Assembly (NCBI RefSeq): GCF_014839805.1
Contig: NC_051135.1
Coordinates: 10,853,291 to 10,917,290 of the forward strand
Source: Manduca sexta
Taxonomy: Eukaryota > Arthropoda > Insecta > Lepidoptera > Sphingidae
Length of the DNA: 64,000 nucleotides
Direction of reading: 5' to 3'
Below are positions 40,443 through 52,100 of this stretch, piece after piece. The notes beneath the pieces are model-generated. The model was given only the letters and a program-made list of their open reading frames with translations. It did no database searches and had not been told where the DNA came from. A program made the translations under genes and the position numbers. Each line of letters opens with the position of its first letter. Position 1 is the stretch's first letter.

Positions 40443-41191
40443 TAACAGATAACAGAATATTATATACACCTATATATATTCTAATCTAGTAATTATAATA
40501 AAAATATACCTTATATTACCTACCTTACTTCAGTTCCCACATAGGAGTAAAGCGACCCCGGCTCTACTTCAGTGCCGGATTAATATTTTTTTATGAGTCG
40601 CCACTTATTATTATTATTTCCGCCGCCCCCTGTAGGTAGGTTTATGTATGTATATAGGTTTCTAAAATACTTAAAAAAAATCCACTTGTTTGTATTAGGG
40701 AAGGCACTAAAGTTAAATAAACCAATGATTAATTAAATCGAGTGAGCATCCTCTGAAATCTGCCACCCCTAAGAGACTGCTGCCTCTAGGCTGCGGCCTA
40801 TACGGCCTATTTGCAAATTCATAACTGCTCTACGTGAGATTTGAAACAAAAGTGACGCTCGATGGGTCGCAATATTTTTCTCAATGTGTACACATTATGC
40901 GCGGTATGTCTATCGAATGCGAGAGATCATAATAGGTATTCTTATAGGTCTGAAAATCACATTTACCCTGGGAAAGCCAACTGGAAGTTGCCACTGCACA
41001 ATGATTTTCTGTAAAACGTACTTCATAGTCAAATATCTCAATCAAGTCAGTCCATGTATGTTCTAAAATCATGGGTCTACAACTTTGAGAATACATAACA
41101 TACTTTTTGACACTATAATTTTCGAGGAAATGATACGTTTGCTATTTCCCTTACCAAAATGCTTCTTTATGATTAATAATATGGAACACTA

Positions 41192-41225
41192 ATAATATTA
41201 TTAATGCTAGCACTAATAATATTAT
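41192..41225. repeat. 34-bp palindrome with one mismatch
   Basis: Centred on GCTAGC; arms of 17 bp starting ATAATATTATTAA pair except at one position. It is AT-rich, so chance or slippage is more likely than for the intronic hairpins. Confidence 0.8.
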
Positions 41226-41439
41226 AATTATATTACCAGCAAATATAATATTTAAAATTATAATTATTTATGGATAGATCTTCGACTTGCATTGCTCGCC
41301 ATGCACTTGGTATAAAAAATCTAAGTTTAATGCGTACCAGGACCGCTCATCGACGATTTTGAAACTATAATTTTTATGACTTGTTACATAAATACTCAAT
41401 CAAGCCTTTTACATTATTTAATGTCCAACATTGGGAGAT

Positions 41440-41605
41440 ATGTACGCAAACGTAGCGTGGGACGTCCTCTGGCCTGATGGCGAGACGATTTACACAAGAT
41501 GGCCGGTAGCAACGGAATGCATAAAGAAGCAGACTGGGCCTTGTAGCGTATCATTGGAGAGGCTCATGTACAGCAGTGGACTGCAACGAGCTGATGAAGA
41601 ATGTC
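41440..41605 (+). mobile_element. Decayed LINE 3' end
   Basis: In one frame it reads SVGRPLA, stop, WRDDLHKMAGSNGMHKEADW, AL, stop, RIIGEAHVQQWTATS. This is the LINE C-terminal pattern 'VGRPxxRWxDDLxxxAGxxWxxxAxDRxxWxxxGEAxxQQWTxxG' with internal stops. The 123-codon frame at 41431 is out of this frame and spurious. Confidence 0.75.
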
Positions 41606-43097
41606 CAACATCTTACACGCTTATTTCATCTAAACTACCATGTAACCCAAACAATAACCACCAAAGTATATCCTTTGTACACGCGCAGTATCTTTATATC
41701 ACATTCACAGAAGCCTTCGTCAATAAAGAGGTAGGCAAAGATATAACCCGTACACGACCGCTATATTTTTCGTCCAAATTGTTCGTAAATTATGATAGGT
41801 GATTATAATTTAATGTAAATAAGGGGCCATTCAAATATTACGTAACGCAATTTTGGGGTGAGGGGTTCTCGTATAAAGCGTTACGTAACATTTTATTTTA
41901 AAACAATAACAAAGGTATTTTAGCGACTTTGTGGTATTTTGCGTAAAATAATTGTGAATACTACAAAAAAAACTTGTCACTTTAGAGTTACGTAACTTTT
42001 GGTGGGGGGCGTACATGGTTGTGGTAGAAGGTAATTTTATTTTGATGTTTGTTTAAATAAGTTTTAGTGTAGGGCTCACATTCTTTGCAAATCTTCAATT
42101 TTCAAGTAAATCGAACTTAGAGCTTCACGGCTCAGACTTTAGACTCTGACTAAATTATAGTTCTAGTAAGGTATTATTAATTAATAATATAATAAAATTA
42201 AAAATAAAATGAATGAAAAGAAATCATCATCATCCAAGCGACAAATATACCGAAAATTAATAAATATTTCGAAATGACACACTTTTCTGTATCGTTTGAT
42301 CTAGGTTTTATATCTTTAGTACAATTTATATTGCTAGACTTTATTTTTGTAAACTAAATAGTCACAATATTATCTTATTAAAATCAGAACTTTAAATCTA
42401 TTAACTTAAAATTTTATTCGTTGTCGCTAAGATATGATTGTCATTCAAACGTAGATATAAAATGTACAACAAATTGTTAAGCAAAAATTAATTACCAGAA
42501 GTGACGATTGAATATAGTTTTTAAATAGATACACTAGATTATAGCAATCCAGTTTACTGAACGAAGAAGTGCCAATATATTAAAAAGATAATATGAAAGG
42601 TATACAATATATTGAGTCTGGGTTTGACCATCAATGGGTTTCACAAAAATACACATATAAGGTTTATTTATGAGTCACGCTGCTAAATATGTAATTGGTA
42701 AATGTGAGATTAGTTTATAAAGGAAAATAAAACAATTTTTTTATTATTACGTTTTATGAATTGCTTGTATTAATAACATTACAAAGATATTTGATCCGTA
42801 AAAGTACATAATATATTATTGATTACTGATAATGAAACCAACTACATAACATTTGAAATACGACAATGTTCTAAATTCAAAAAAATAAAATATAACCCCA
42901 GAAACGTAATCCGCAAAATACGAAAATATAAAAATTTAAAAATAAATAATCATAGACAAGATAAATCTTTTGGAATTTTATTTATTAACACTATTCTAGA
43001 TTAACATTGAGTCTAATGGAATTAGGGTGTAACTAAATACATCAATGGTAAATTTTAATGGTACATTATAACACTGATCAAGATACATTGATTTTTA

Positions 43098-43103
43098 TTT
43101 ATT
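43098..43103 (-). terminator. Poly(A) signal of the NPF gene
   Basis: AATAAA on the minus strand, 26 nt past the stop codon, overlapping a second AATAAAAAT-type run. It fits a short 3' UTR. Confidence 0.65.
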
Positions 43104-43128
43104 GTAGATCCCTTGGTGCTTCATCGGC

Positions 43129-43173
43129 TCATCTCCTTCGGGCGTACGCGAGCCAGGCGGGGAGGTCCGGCTT
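43129..43173 (-). CDS. NPF: NPF gene last coding exon
   Basis: A TTTTTTTTTTCAG acceptor is followed by 14 codons, KPDLPAWLAYARRR, and TGA (43131-43129). It starts in phase 0, matching the previous exon. It encodes the end of the C-terminal spacer peptide. An Arg-rich end just before the stop is common for processed precursors. Confidence 0.85.
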   Translation of the reverse strand, partial: KPDLPAWLAYARRR

Positions 43174-46100
43174 CTGAAAAAAAAAATGGTATTGAAACTT
43201 TTTGCATCAGCGTTCAATCTTGAAAAAGTGATTACTAGAGAAGAGCTATTAACATTTTAATCGATGTTTAACATCGATTGTGTATAGGTTTTATAAGGTT
43301 TTGTATAAGGTTTTAATTTGTTTTAGAGGCAAATTCTCAATGTTTTATTATAACTGGCGGTTTCCTTTTTAAGGTAATTCATTTTTCAAAATAAAACAAA
43401 TAACCAACCAAAATGACTGCCACGGTGGCGTAGTTGTATTGCACGTCCGGTACAATAGCGCTCTGAGGTCCTGGGTTCGAATCCCGGGTCGGGCAAAGTG
43501 ATATTTGAGTTTTTCTGCTCAGTATCAGCCCGGAGTCTGGAATTTGTGCCCGATATGGCGATAGGCTCGTCCCCTATCACGTCATGGGACGGAACATACT
43601 TGGCGAAAAGTGGGTGCCCTAGTTGCGCCTCTGCATACCCCTTCGGGGATAAAATGCGTGATGTTATGTTATGTAACCAACCAAAAGCAATAAATTTTTC
43701 AATTACGATTTACCAACCGTCACATTACCATAATTAAATGCGCGGCACACAATTAATTTACAAATTGGAAATAAAATGTTTTTAATCAGGAAAAGTAATT
43801 AATGGTCAAGTATTTTCGCGTCTAAACCGCAGAGCTTTAGTAATAATAAATTGAAATAACCTTTATAGTTCATGACCCTCTTTTGAAACGAAACCCTTTG
43901 CACATAATATACGTAGAATTTATAAATATAACCGTCTCAAATATTGTTTTAAATATCGAAATCAAACAGTTATATTAATTAATGCCTTATGTCAATATGA
44001 TTAACGGCTTTGAAGTAAACCAACTACATTAACATTAATAAAATACTGAAAATTACGATTCACCGCCCTTCGCAATGCATAATTTATCTCAGTGAGCCTC
44101 CGCTCTTTTCAATAATCTGATAACGTATGCAAATCCCAGTCTTGGATATGGAAGATGCTATACCGCAATCGTAAACGCAATATGAAGCTTTGAGCCTCAA
44201 TAATAATTTTAAACGAGCATAAAATACGTATAAAGGAACGTATTCAATTGTGATTTCAATTGTTCAATATAAATGTTATTGAAATCTTGATATGAAATAT
44301 TGCAAATTTAATATATAGCAATGCATTTTCTTGCCGTCGGATGTTTAGATTCAAGCAATTGGACGTAATACAATTCATGTTATTCCAATTTTGAAATTTT
44401 AAATTTTACAACGTAGAAAATGCCTTGCTATTTTAAAATAAATACGTTCGAATTTGTTTTATGATATTGGCAGAACTGGCAATATCTGCATCAGTGGCGT
44501 AGCTGTATGAAGGTGCGATTGCAGTGTGGGTTGACTAGTGGACCAGTGAGGTTTCGGATTGATCCCCAGGCCGGGTAGTGATATTAGATTTTTCTGCTTG
44601 CCGTCAGCTCGAAGCCTGGAATTTGTGTCCGATATGGCAATAGCCTATCAGTTATCACATTATGGGATAAAATACATACGGTGCAAAGTAGGTGCACCAG
44701 TTTTGCCTGCTATCCATTCATGAATAAAAGGAATGATCATGTGTATGTGTGATATGTAGTTTATATAACATTAAAAATTGATAATATACTACCTCTAACG
44801 ATGGACTATTAATTATTGAAATCTAACTCATACTAATTCAATATGAGAATTTTAATGTATGGATTTAAATAATTGTAAATTGAGGTTAGTTTGTTACAAA
44901 TTTTAACGTGCGATACGATCCACGCCAGTTAGCGTTATATACGTCTGATTGTAAAGTTGTCGTTTCTTGCTTATTCTGGTATTTCAATTATTCATGAATA
45001 CTTCAGAAATAAAATACTTATTATCAATAGGAAGAAATAATTTTCCAATGTAATCAACAAAGACTGCCAGCGTCTAAATCCCATTATAAAAAACATAAAT
45101 AAAGGAAGAAAACACCGCCCCGGTGTATGGAATAATAATTGCATCTTAAAGCTGTCGGATGTTAGAGCTATTTGATTACTTTTCTCTTTTAAATAGAACA
45201 AGGTTTAAAATACGAAGGATTAAGCAAAACCACTCATAAATGAGAGAATACCAGAACCATATAGGTACTGCCCACTGCTGTGCACGAGCCTCCTCTACTT
45301 AGAGCAAGGTTGGCGAACCTTGTAACATGCAATCCAAGACCGATTTTGTCTATCCGTGTGTCTCTTTTTAGCGACTTTTTAATGACCAAACTGTATTTTT
45401 TTTATCGGGGCTCGACAAAGTGGCTTTACTGCACTTGATGTTAACCGAAATGAAGTCCAAGCAATAGAGATATACAATGTATGGTATATAACTCGCGTGT
45501 CCGAATTATTTTGTCACTAGCCACCACTGGTATGCGTTAACCATCCCTGGCTTAGAGGGTTTAGGTCTTGGTACACCACCATGGCCTAGACGGGTTGGAA
45601 GACTTCACATACCCTCGAAATTCTTATTTAGAAGTCTCAAAGATGTGGGTTTCCTTGTGATATTTTCCTTCACCGTGAAAGCCATCGCTAATTTATAAAC
45701 AATATGCTTCGAGAAGTTAGAAGTGTTTTGGATTTTGAACCTTCGAGCATTCGTTTCGACAGACTAATGCCCAACTAAGCTATCATGCACTTCATGAATG
45801 AGAATTGGTTTTATTACCTTATTAACATCTTACCGAAACGTGAATCAAAATTAATATTTATTCCGAAGCAAAATCCTGTTCAAGGTAACCAAACTGAAAT
45901 ACCAAATAAAATTAAGAAAGTTTACACTACCGATCCTGCTAATAATATACTGACCTAATTGACTCAGACTCAGTGAAACGCTAATTTCTTTACTTACGCT
46001 CGTGTTTTATAAATTTAACAGTTAAACTGGAAGGATCAAAAGAAGCCCAGAAAGGTCTCAAACGACTCAGCCTTAATTCATAAATTATATTTTGTAATAA

Positions 46101-49100
46101 ACAACCAGGTTGTTTAATTTCATTTCAAAGGATCGTAAAGGCTGGTACAGTCGTAGGGTTTTAAGGAGGGTGTACTCGAAAAGTTTTGAGGGGGCGAAAT
46201 TCATGCGGTTTAGCAACTAACGGTCTGTATTTAATTAGGAAATGTTGGCAATATTTTTGATAGTTTACATCCTTATTAATTTCAGAAACATTCTGTTGTA
46301 ACAGCTTAATAAATTACTTAAAATGAAATTTCAGTTATTTTCTGAATTACTTATGATAATGTTACGCTTTTAACTATGCTGATAACGATTAGTTTAGTAG
46401 ATTTTAATGTAATATTAAAAATACTGGTTTATACACTCAGAGGGTTCCTGTCTTAATGTAATTAAGCCCGATGCTATTTAATTTATAATTGAGTTTTATA
46501 GTTGATATACGTGATGCCTTAGAAAATGTAAATTTTAAAGTATATAATTATTACAAATTCCAATGGCTAACATCTTATCAAACTCAAATATCGATAATGT
46601 TTTAAAAATTATAGTTCTTTATCAAAGTTCTCAAAAATATCTCCTTCAATTACCGTTAACCCCCCAACGACGTTTCTAACTGGGGCCCTGTCTCTGCAAT
46701 TTTGCCTCTTGGATTCGAGTTCGACGGAATGACTTACAGACGGTGTTGATATTGTTAATTTATAGCTATTTTCCAATAAAGGAAGTTTGGAATACCGTTC
46801 AGTTTTGAATATTCAATTTGTGAATTATAATAACATGTGGGTTATAAGTTACTGTAAAAATAATAGTTTTTGAGAATATTAGACGATATTTATAAAAGAT
46901 CTAAGTCAATATGATAAATGTAATTTTAAATATAAATATTAAGAACTATACATTTCTTTTGCTTCTTTATTAAAAAGCCAATGGTTTACTCTCGTAAGTT
47001 CTAGCGGGTAATTTTTAGAAATACTTACTTCAAGGTCTTTGGCCCAGTTCGTGAAGGCATCGGAACGCTTGCCAAACCTGCGAACAAATAAAATAAATGT
47101 TAATTAAAAAATAATTAATTTCCAATGACGTTTGTCTCGGAACAAAAGACCTCTCACATTTCCGTATATTATAATTCATGTTTAGAAGACAATTAAATCA
47201 GATTTTTTAAAATTGGAAACATCAAAAACTAAACCAAAACAAAGCATGATTTTTCCTTAAAATGTTTCTTTATTTTCTCGTTTCGCTACTTTGAACCAAA
47301 TTGTTTCGGCATTTTAAACAGAATATATTATTCAAAACCTATATAAACTTTATAATAATTTCAAGAAAATACAATTAATAGAACATTAAATTTACATAAG
47401 TAATAATTACGGGAAATTCTCAAAGATATTTTGGGACAAACAAGACTCCAAGTATTCACATAAATAAATGTCATTACCAAATAAGGTTATGAGAAAGCCG
47501 TTCGTAATTTGTACTAATATATAAAGCTGAAGAGTTTTTATGTTTGAACGCGCTAATCCCAGGAACTACTTAACCGATTTTGAATTTTTTTAACTATTAG
47601 GAAGCTAAATTACTTTTGACATAAACTACTTTCTATTACAAACAAATATTTATCCCGCAAAAACTTTTTTTACGTGCTGCAGGCAAAAGTTGGTACAAAA
47701 TATAATTGTAAACATTTTTTTTTTTATTTTATTATTAAAAGTTTTTTTTTCTATTCTAGCCTGGCAAAGTGGCTGCACTGCACATAATGGTAAGCCCGAT
47801 GCCGTCCAGATATAGTATCGGATGGCAACAGATCGCTATCTCTTGCCATTCGACATAATCATGCCGGCCTACTAAGATGCTTTTTCACGCCTTCGAAGGT
47901 CCCAGCGTCATTACCTACACTAATGCCTTAGATGATAAATCTTATGTTTAATATTGAAGCTTTGTTTCTTGATAATATTATTTAATTTAATAAATTTATA
48001 GATATTATTATCTTTCCGGATTATCTACACCTCAATCCTCCCATGACCATGATTGCTGCAGAGTATTTGAAACGTCGGCAGAAAATAATATAAAAAACCG
48101 CAATAAAATCTGAAACCTAGTTTTACTTCGATGTCCACCTTCTTACAGTATAGAATAGAATTATATAGTATAGAAAAGAAAAATTTGTCTATGTCAATGT
48201 CTTTAACTATTATTTGTTACAGCATTTTGTATTCACTGCCGAATTTGCTGACCTTAAGTAACAAGCCACTCAGTTTATACCGCCGTAAACGTTTCGCATA
48301 TGAAAGCCTATTTTACAGGAACAAAAAGCAGGTCCCCGATTTCAACCAATTCGTATTAATAGACATCTAAAACACGATTCTCAGGTCCGAAACAAAATGT
48401 CCAACTTTAAATTATTAAAAAATTTACTTTGTTCGTGCCATTCCTGCTTTGAAATATTTGCCTCCTAGCAGCCTAAACCGTTTATTAATAAATTCGCCAC
48501 TGTTTGTATCGTGTTGCTTTAAAAAATATTTCGTATAATTAACCGACAAGCTAATAAAGAAAGTGCATATTAGCTAGTCACCTTTTCACGATCGTTTACT
48601 GCGTTTTTTTAATATTGCGGCTCGTTTTTAATCGCCAATAGACGCCAGAGTTTTTGTATTTTTTTACTGAAATGTATATAATTTTCTATTTATGAGCTTG
48701 TACGTGCTCTGTTAAAAACACTTAAATATTCATGTACGTATATTTTAATATAGAACTAAGAATTATTATACAAATTATATAAAATGGATAGTTTTGTATT
48801 ACAATAGAATATCGGCAACGATATAAAAAACCTTTCTTGCATATTTAAAGAAACATCTATTAGGCTAAATTTTCTACAATAATAGCTCTATTTCACTGCC
48901 TATCTCGAAAATGTATTGTTTTGTATATGTATGAATAAAATTTAGAACTATCCGATAAAAGGAATTAAAGAAGTTTCATTTCAAGAAAAGATAACATTGG
49001 AAACAAATACAAGGATTGAACTTATATTATCTTTGTTACTGGTCGCATAATATAATATCCGTTGCATAAACTTCGACAAACAAACATCAATAAATATAAG

Positions 49101-52100
49101 AGTATCGCGTAGTAGCAAGCTACTTAAAAATATGAAAGATATTATAATATTTCTGAGAACAAACATCTATAACGATAAGTAATTTGATCAAAAGAAATGC
49201 CATTCAAAATGATACAATAATGGGATACTGAAATAATTTTGTTTATAACCTTTCGGCACTCATGATCTCCATTATATTGTTATTTTCCGCTAAACCAACT
49301 GGATTAGGTTATGCGAAACATTAGCGAAATATGCTTTTATGATGTAAAGAAATTCGTTTCGCGGAAAATTTTGAAGATTCACTCATTCTTTTTTACTCGA
49401 TTAAGAAACTTCGAAACTAATATTTTAAACGTAAATATTGTATCTACTACGTATAGGTATTGCTTACAATGAAGGGCCAATTTAATTTCTATATAGAGCA
49501 GTATGTATTGGAGCAACATTATATGAGCCTTTTGTATTTTTAGTACAATATAATCCTAAAACTTATCTACTATCTATAGACCAATTTTGGGATCTAGATC
49601 TAGAAATATCGTTTCCGACCACGTTCAAATTGATTATAAGTCGCAATTGAGTACCGATCGTTGTCTCATGCTTCAGAGGAAGGTAGATAGTACAAAAGAT
49701 TACAAATTATAGACGACAGAGCTAGAAGAGAATCGTCAGCAACAGTAGAAGCAACTAAAGAACTGCTATTTGACAGTACTCACATCATTTATACAACTAA
49801 CAGTTATTCTGTTCACATATATGATAGTGTAAAATATTTCATTGAAATTGAAGACTAATTTAATGCTGTTTAAGGTATACTTTGCGCATTGCAAAAGCAT
49901 ATTACACTAACAAAATATTCTACACTATCCAGACAGCGTGATCGTGCTAAAGACTCAAAGCTGATTTACAACCGTGCATACCGGTACGAATCGATCCCGA
50001 TAATACATGCAGGATAGGGATGTGACCGTCGATCGGGAAACATCGATAATCGTACCTTGGTCGGGTGTGGTAGGAGTAAATGCGGTCTAGTTTCTCCAGC
50101 CAGAGGAGGCGCACGGCCCGATCTAACAAGTCTGGGTCGACGCGGTCCCCGTCCGCGTCAACATCTCGGCGGTCAATCCTGCCAATATATCGACATCGAT
50201 GTATATAAGTGTCCAACTCTAGACACTAAACGCGACCAAGATACGATTTGTTAAGGACTACACCATCATCATCGACTTTTCTAAGTCAAACAGAGGTAGT
50301 TTCCACCTAATTGATACGTTGCAAGGCTAAGCTGAAAGATTATTCTAGAGATGGGAGTGGTTAAAAATTATATCAAGTAATGCAAATTAACTTGCAGAGG
50401 CTGCTAGCATATTCTAAGATCTATCATAAATCAACAAACTTATTAAGATTAAAAATGTATTTAAAAAAAAAACTAAAATGTGCATTTTCATTTATCCACC
50501 ATGTTGCCTCGGGGCTTAAGGCTTATCTTCATTTAAAATGTCTAAAAATGGAACGTCAATAAGATATCCTATTACTTAATAGCAAGCGTAAATTGTCAAT
50601 AAATCTAAATAGAATAGCTTTCATGTAAACATCACCAAAATTCGTTAATTAATAATATACATTTACAACCTGAAACACAAAAAATGTGTCCTACATATCA
50701 AGTACCACTTACAATATCTAATCTATAACGTTAATACCACCAATTAGCAATCACGTTATCGTTATCGTTACAACGATAGCATTATAGCAGTTCAACTCGC
50801 ATAATTACCACACTCGAGTGACTTATTAACTGGCGCATTGGACCGTCAAACCAAACAAGTTTACGGTTTTAGATAACAAAATCCTGTTGATTTACGACAC
50901 ATTATGGTATTAATGGAATATTGTTAATGTTTGAAATCTATCTAAGCGCCTTGTGATACTTGTGTTATGTTAAAATAGCAGTTTTCGTTGCATGTAAGCT
51001 ATTTTCATACTCCAAAACTAGATACTTAGGATTTTTTTCCGTTTTTTATATCATTAATACTTTTCTCAAAACAGAATTAAACAATCAAGAAACTGTTTTG
51101 TTTGATTTTTTGCTAAGAAAAGGGTTAATAACTGGTAACGTATTAAATAATTTGCTGTAATTTATGGCACATGACACAATACATAATCGTATGCATAAAA
51201 TAACTTGGATAGACAAAAATATTACTATATTAATACTGAATTATTACTAAGGCTGACTTTTCATTAATATAATAAAAGTATTGCAAATTCTAACATATTA
51301 AAAAATGCAGGTATGTATAAATAGATGTTAATTATTTGAATTCTCCATTCCGTCTGTACATGTGAATACCTTCTATGTATATATCGATCGAATAATAGCC
51401 AAATATTTTAATAATTTATTTTCCAATAAGTTTACTGGTGGTACGTCCCTCATATGTGAGAGTCCGCCTGGGTAAGCCTCAATGTCTATTTCTGCCGCCA
51501 AGCAGCAGTGTGTAGTCACTGTTCCTGTTTGAAGAACATTGTAGCCAGTGTAACTACTGGACATATTAAGACTTAAATCTCATGTCTCAACATGGTGAGC
51601 GCAGTGGAATACCAAACAATATTTTGTAATTCAAGGTGTTGGATAGTGTTTCTACTGTCAGGCGAACGACAAGCTCGTCTCGACATTCAAAGCAATAAAA
51701 AAAAACTTTCAGTCTCACCATAGCTGTAAAGCACCGAATAATTATATTAGCAATAACGTGTTAACCAAATATTATCGTTTGACATTAACTCCAGCGTTAC
51801 TCGTCCAACGATAATGAACAACGGTTATCATAACATCAGTCGACCGCTTGTTAATAAATATTTGTAGAAAATATTGTCAATTGGAATGTGGTATTGAACT
51901 ATTGAAATACTAACATCCATACGATGGTATTAAACAATAATTTTTGGGTTTGTACGAGACAATAATTAATTAAAATTACCAACTTAAAAAATATACCTCA
52001 ATATGATTTTGAAATATTCCGATTTTAAGCAAGTTCTAAATTAAAATGTTTTTTTTTTCTTAAAAAACAATACCTACTTTTGTTTGATACATAAGTAATG

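Larger units (their letters stand above)
35472..43080. other. Intergenic region between two convergent genes
   Basis: No supported gene. Contains family-E copy 3 (36601-36836), a cluster of AGATGGCG motifs (38309-38854), two tandem family-F elements with 123-bp satellites (38895-40442), a near-perfect AT palindrome (41192-41225) and a decayed LINE end (41440-41605). The rest is AT-rich. Repeat-derived frames such as 38836-39439 are not genes. Confidence 0.6.
43174..47028 (-). other. NPF intron between exons 2 and 3
   Basis: 3.9 kb, with the GTAAGT donor at 47028 and the T-run CAG acceptor at 43174. It carries a short 10-bp-arm hairpin (43259-43279), a complete SINE-C (43414-43673), a degenerate SINE-C (44487-44760) and an interrupted SINE-B (45268-45790). 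No other exon is seen. Confidence 0.6.
47078..50055 (-). other. NPF intron between the cassette exon and exon 2
   Basis: Contains a family-F fragment (47517-47720), an E-like diverged repeat (47745-47945) and a family-A copy (47995-48125). The rest is AT-rich with no supported exon. Confidence 0.55.

Noticed and set aside
41431..41802. 123-codon plus-strand frame
   Set aside because: Another frame of the same DNA shows the decayed LINE C-terminus, so this frame is a by-product.
43414..43673. tRNA gene suggested by A and B boxes
   Set aside because: The boxes belong to a tRNA-derived SINE: no clover-leaf acceptor pairing, a long non-tRNA body and target-site duplications.
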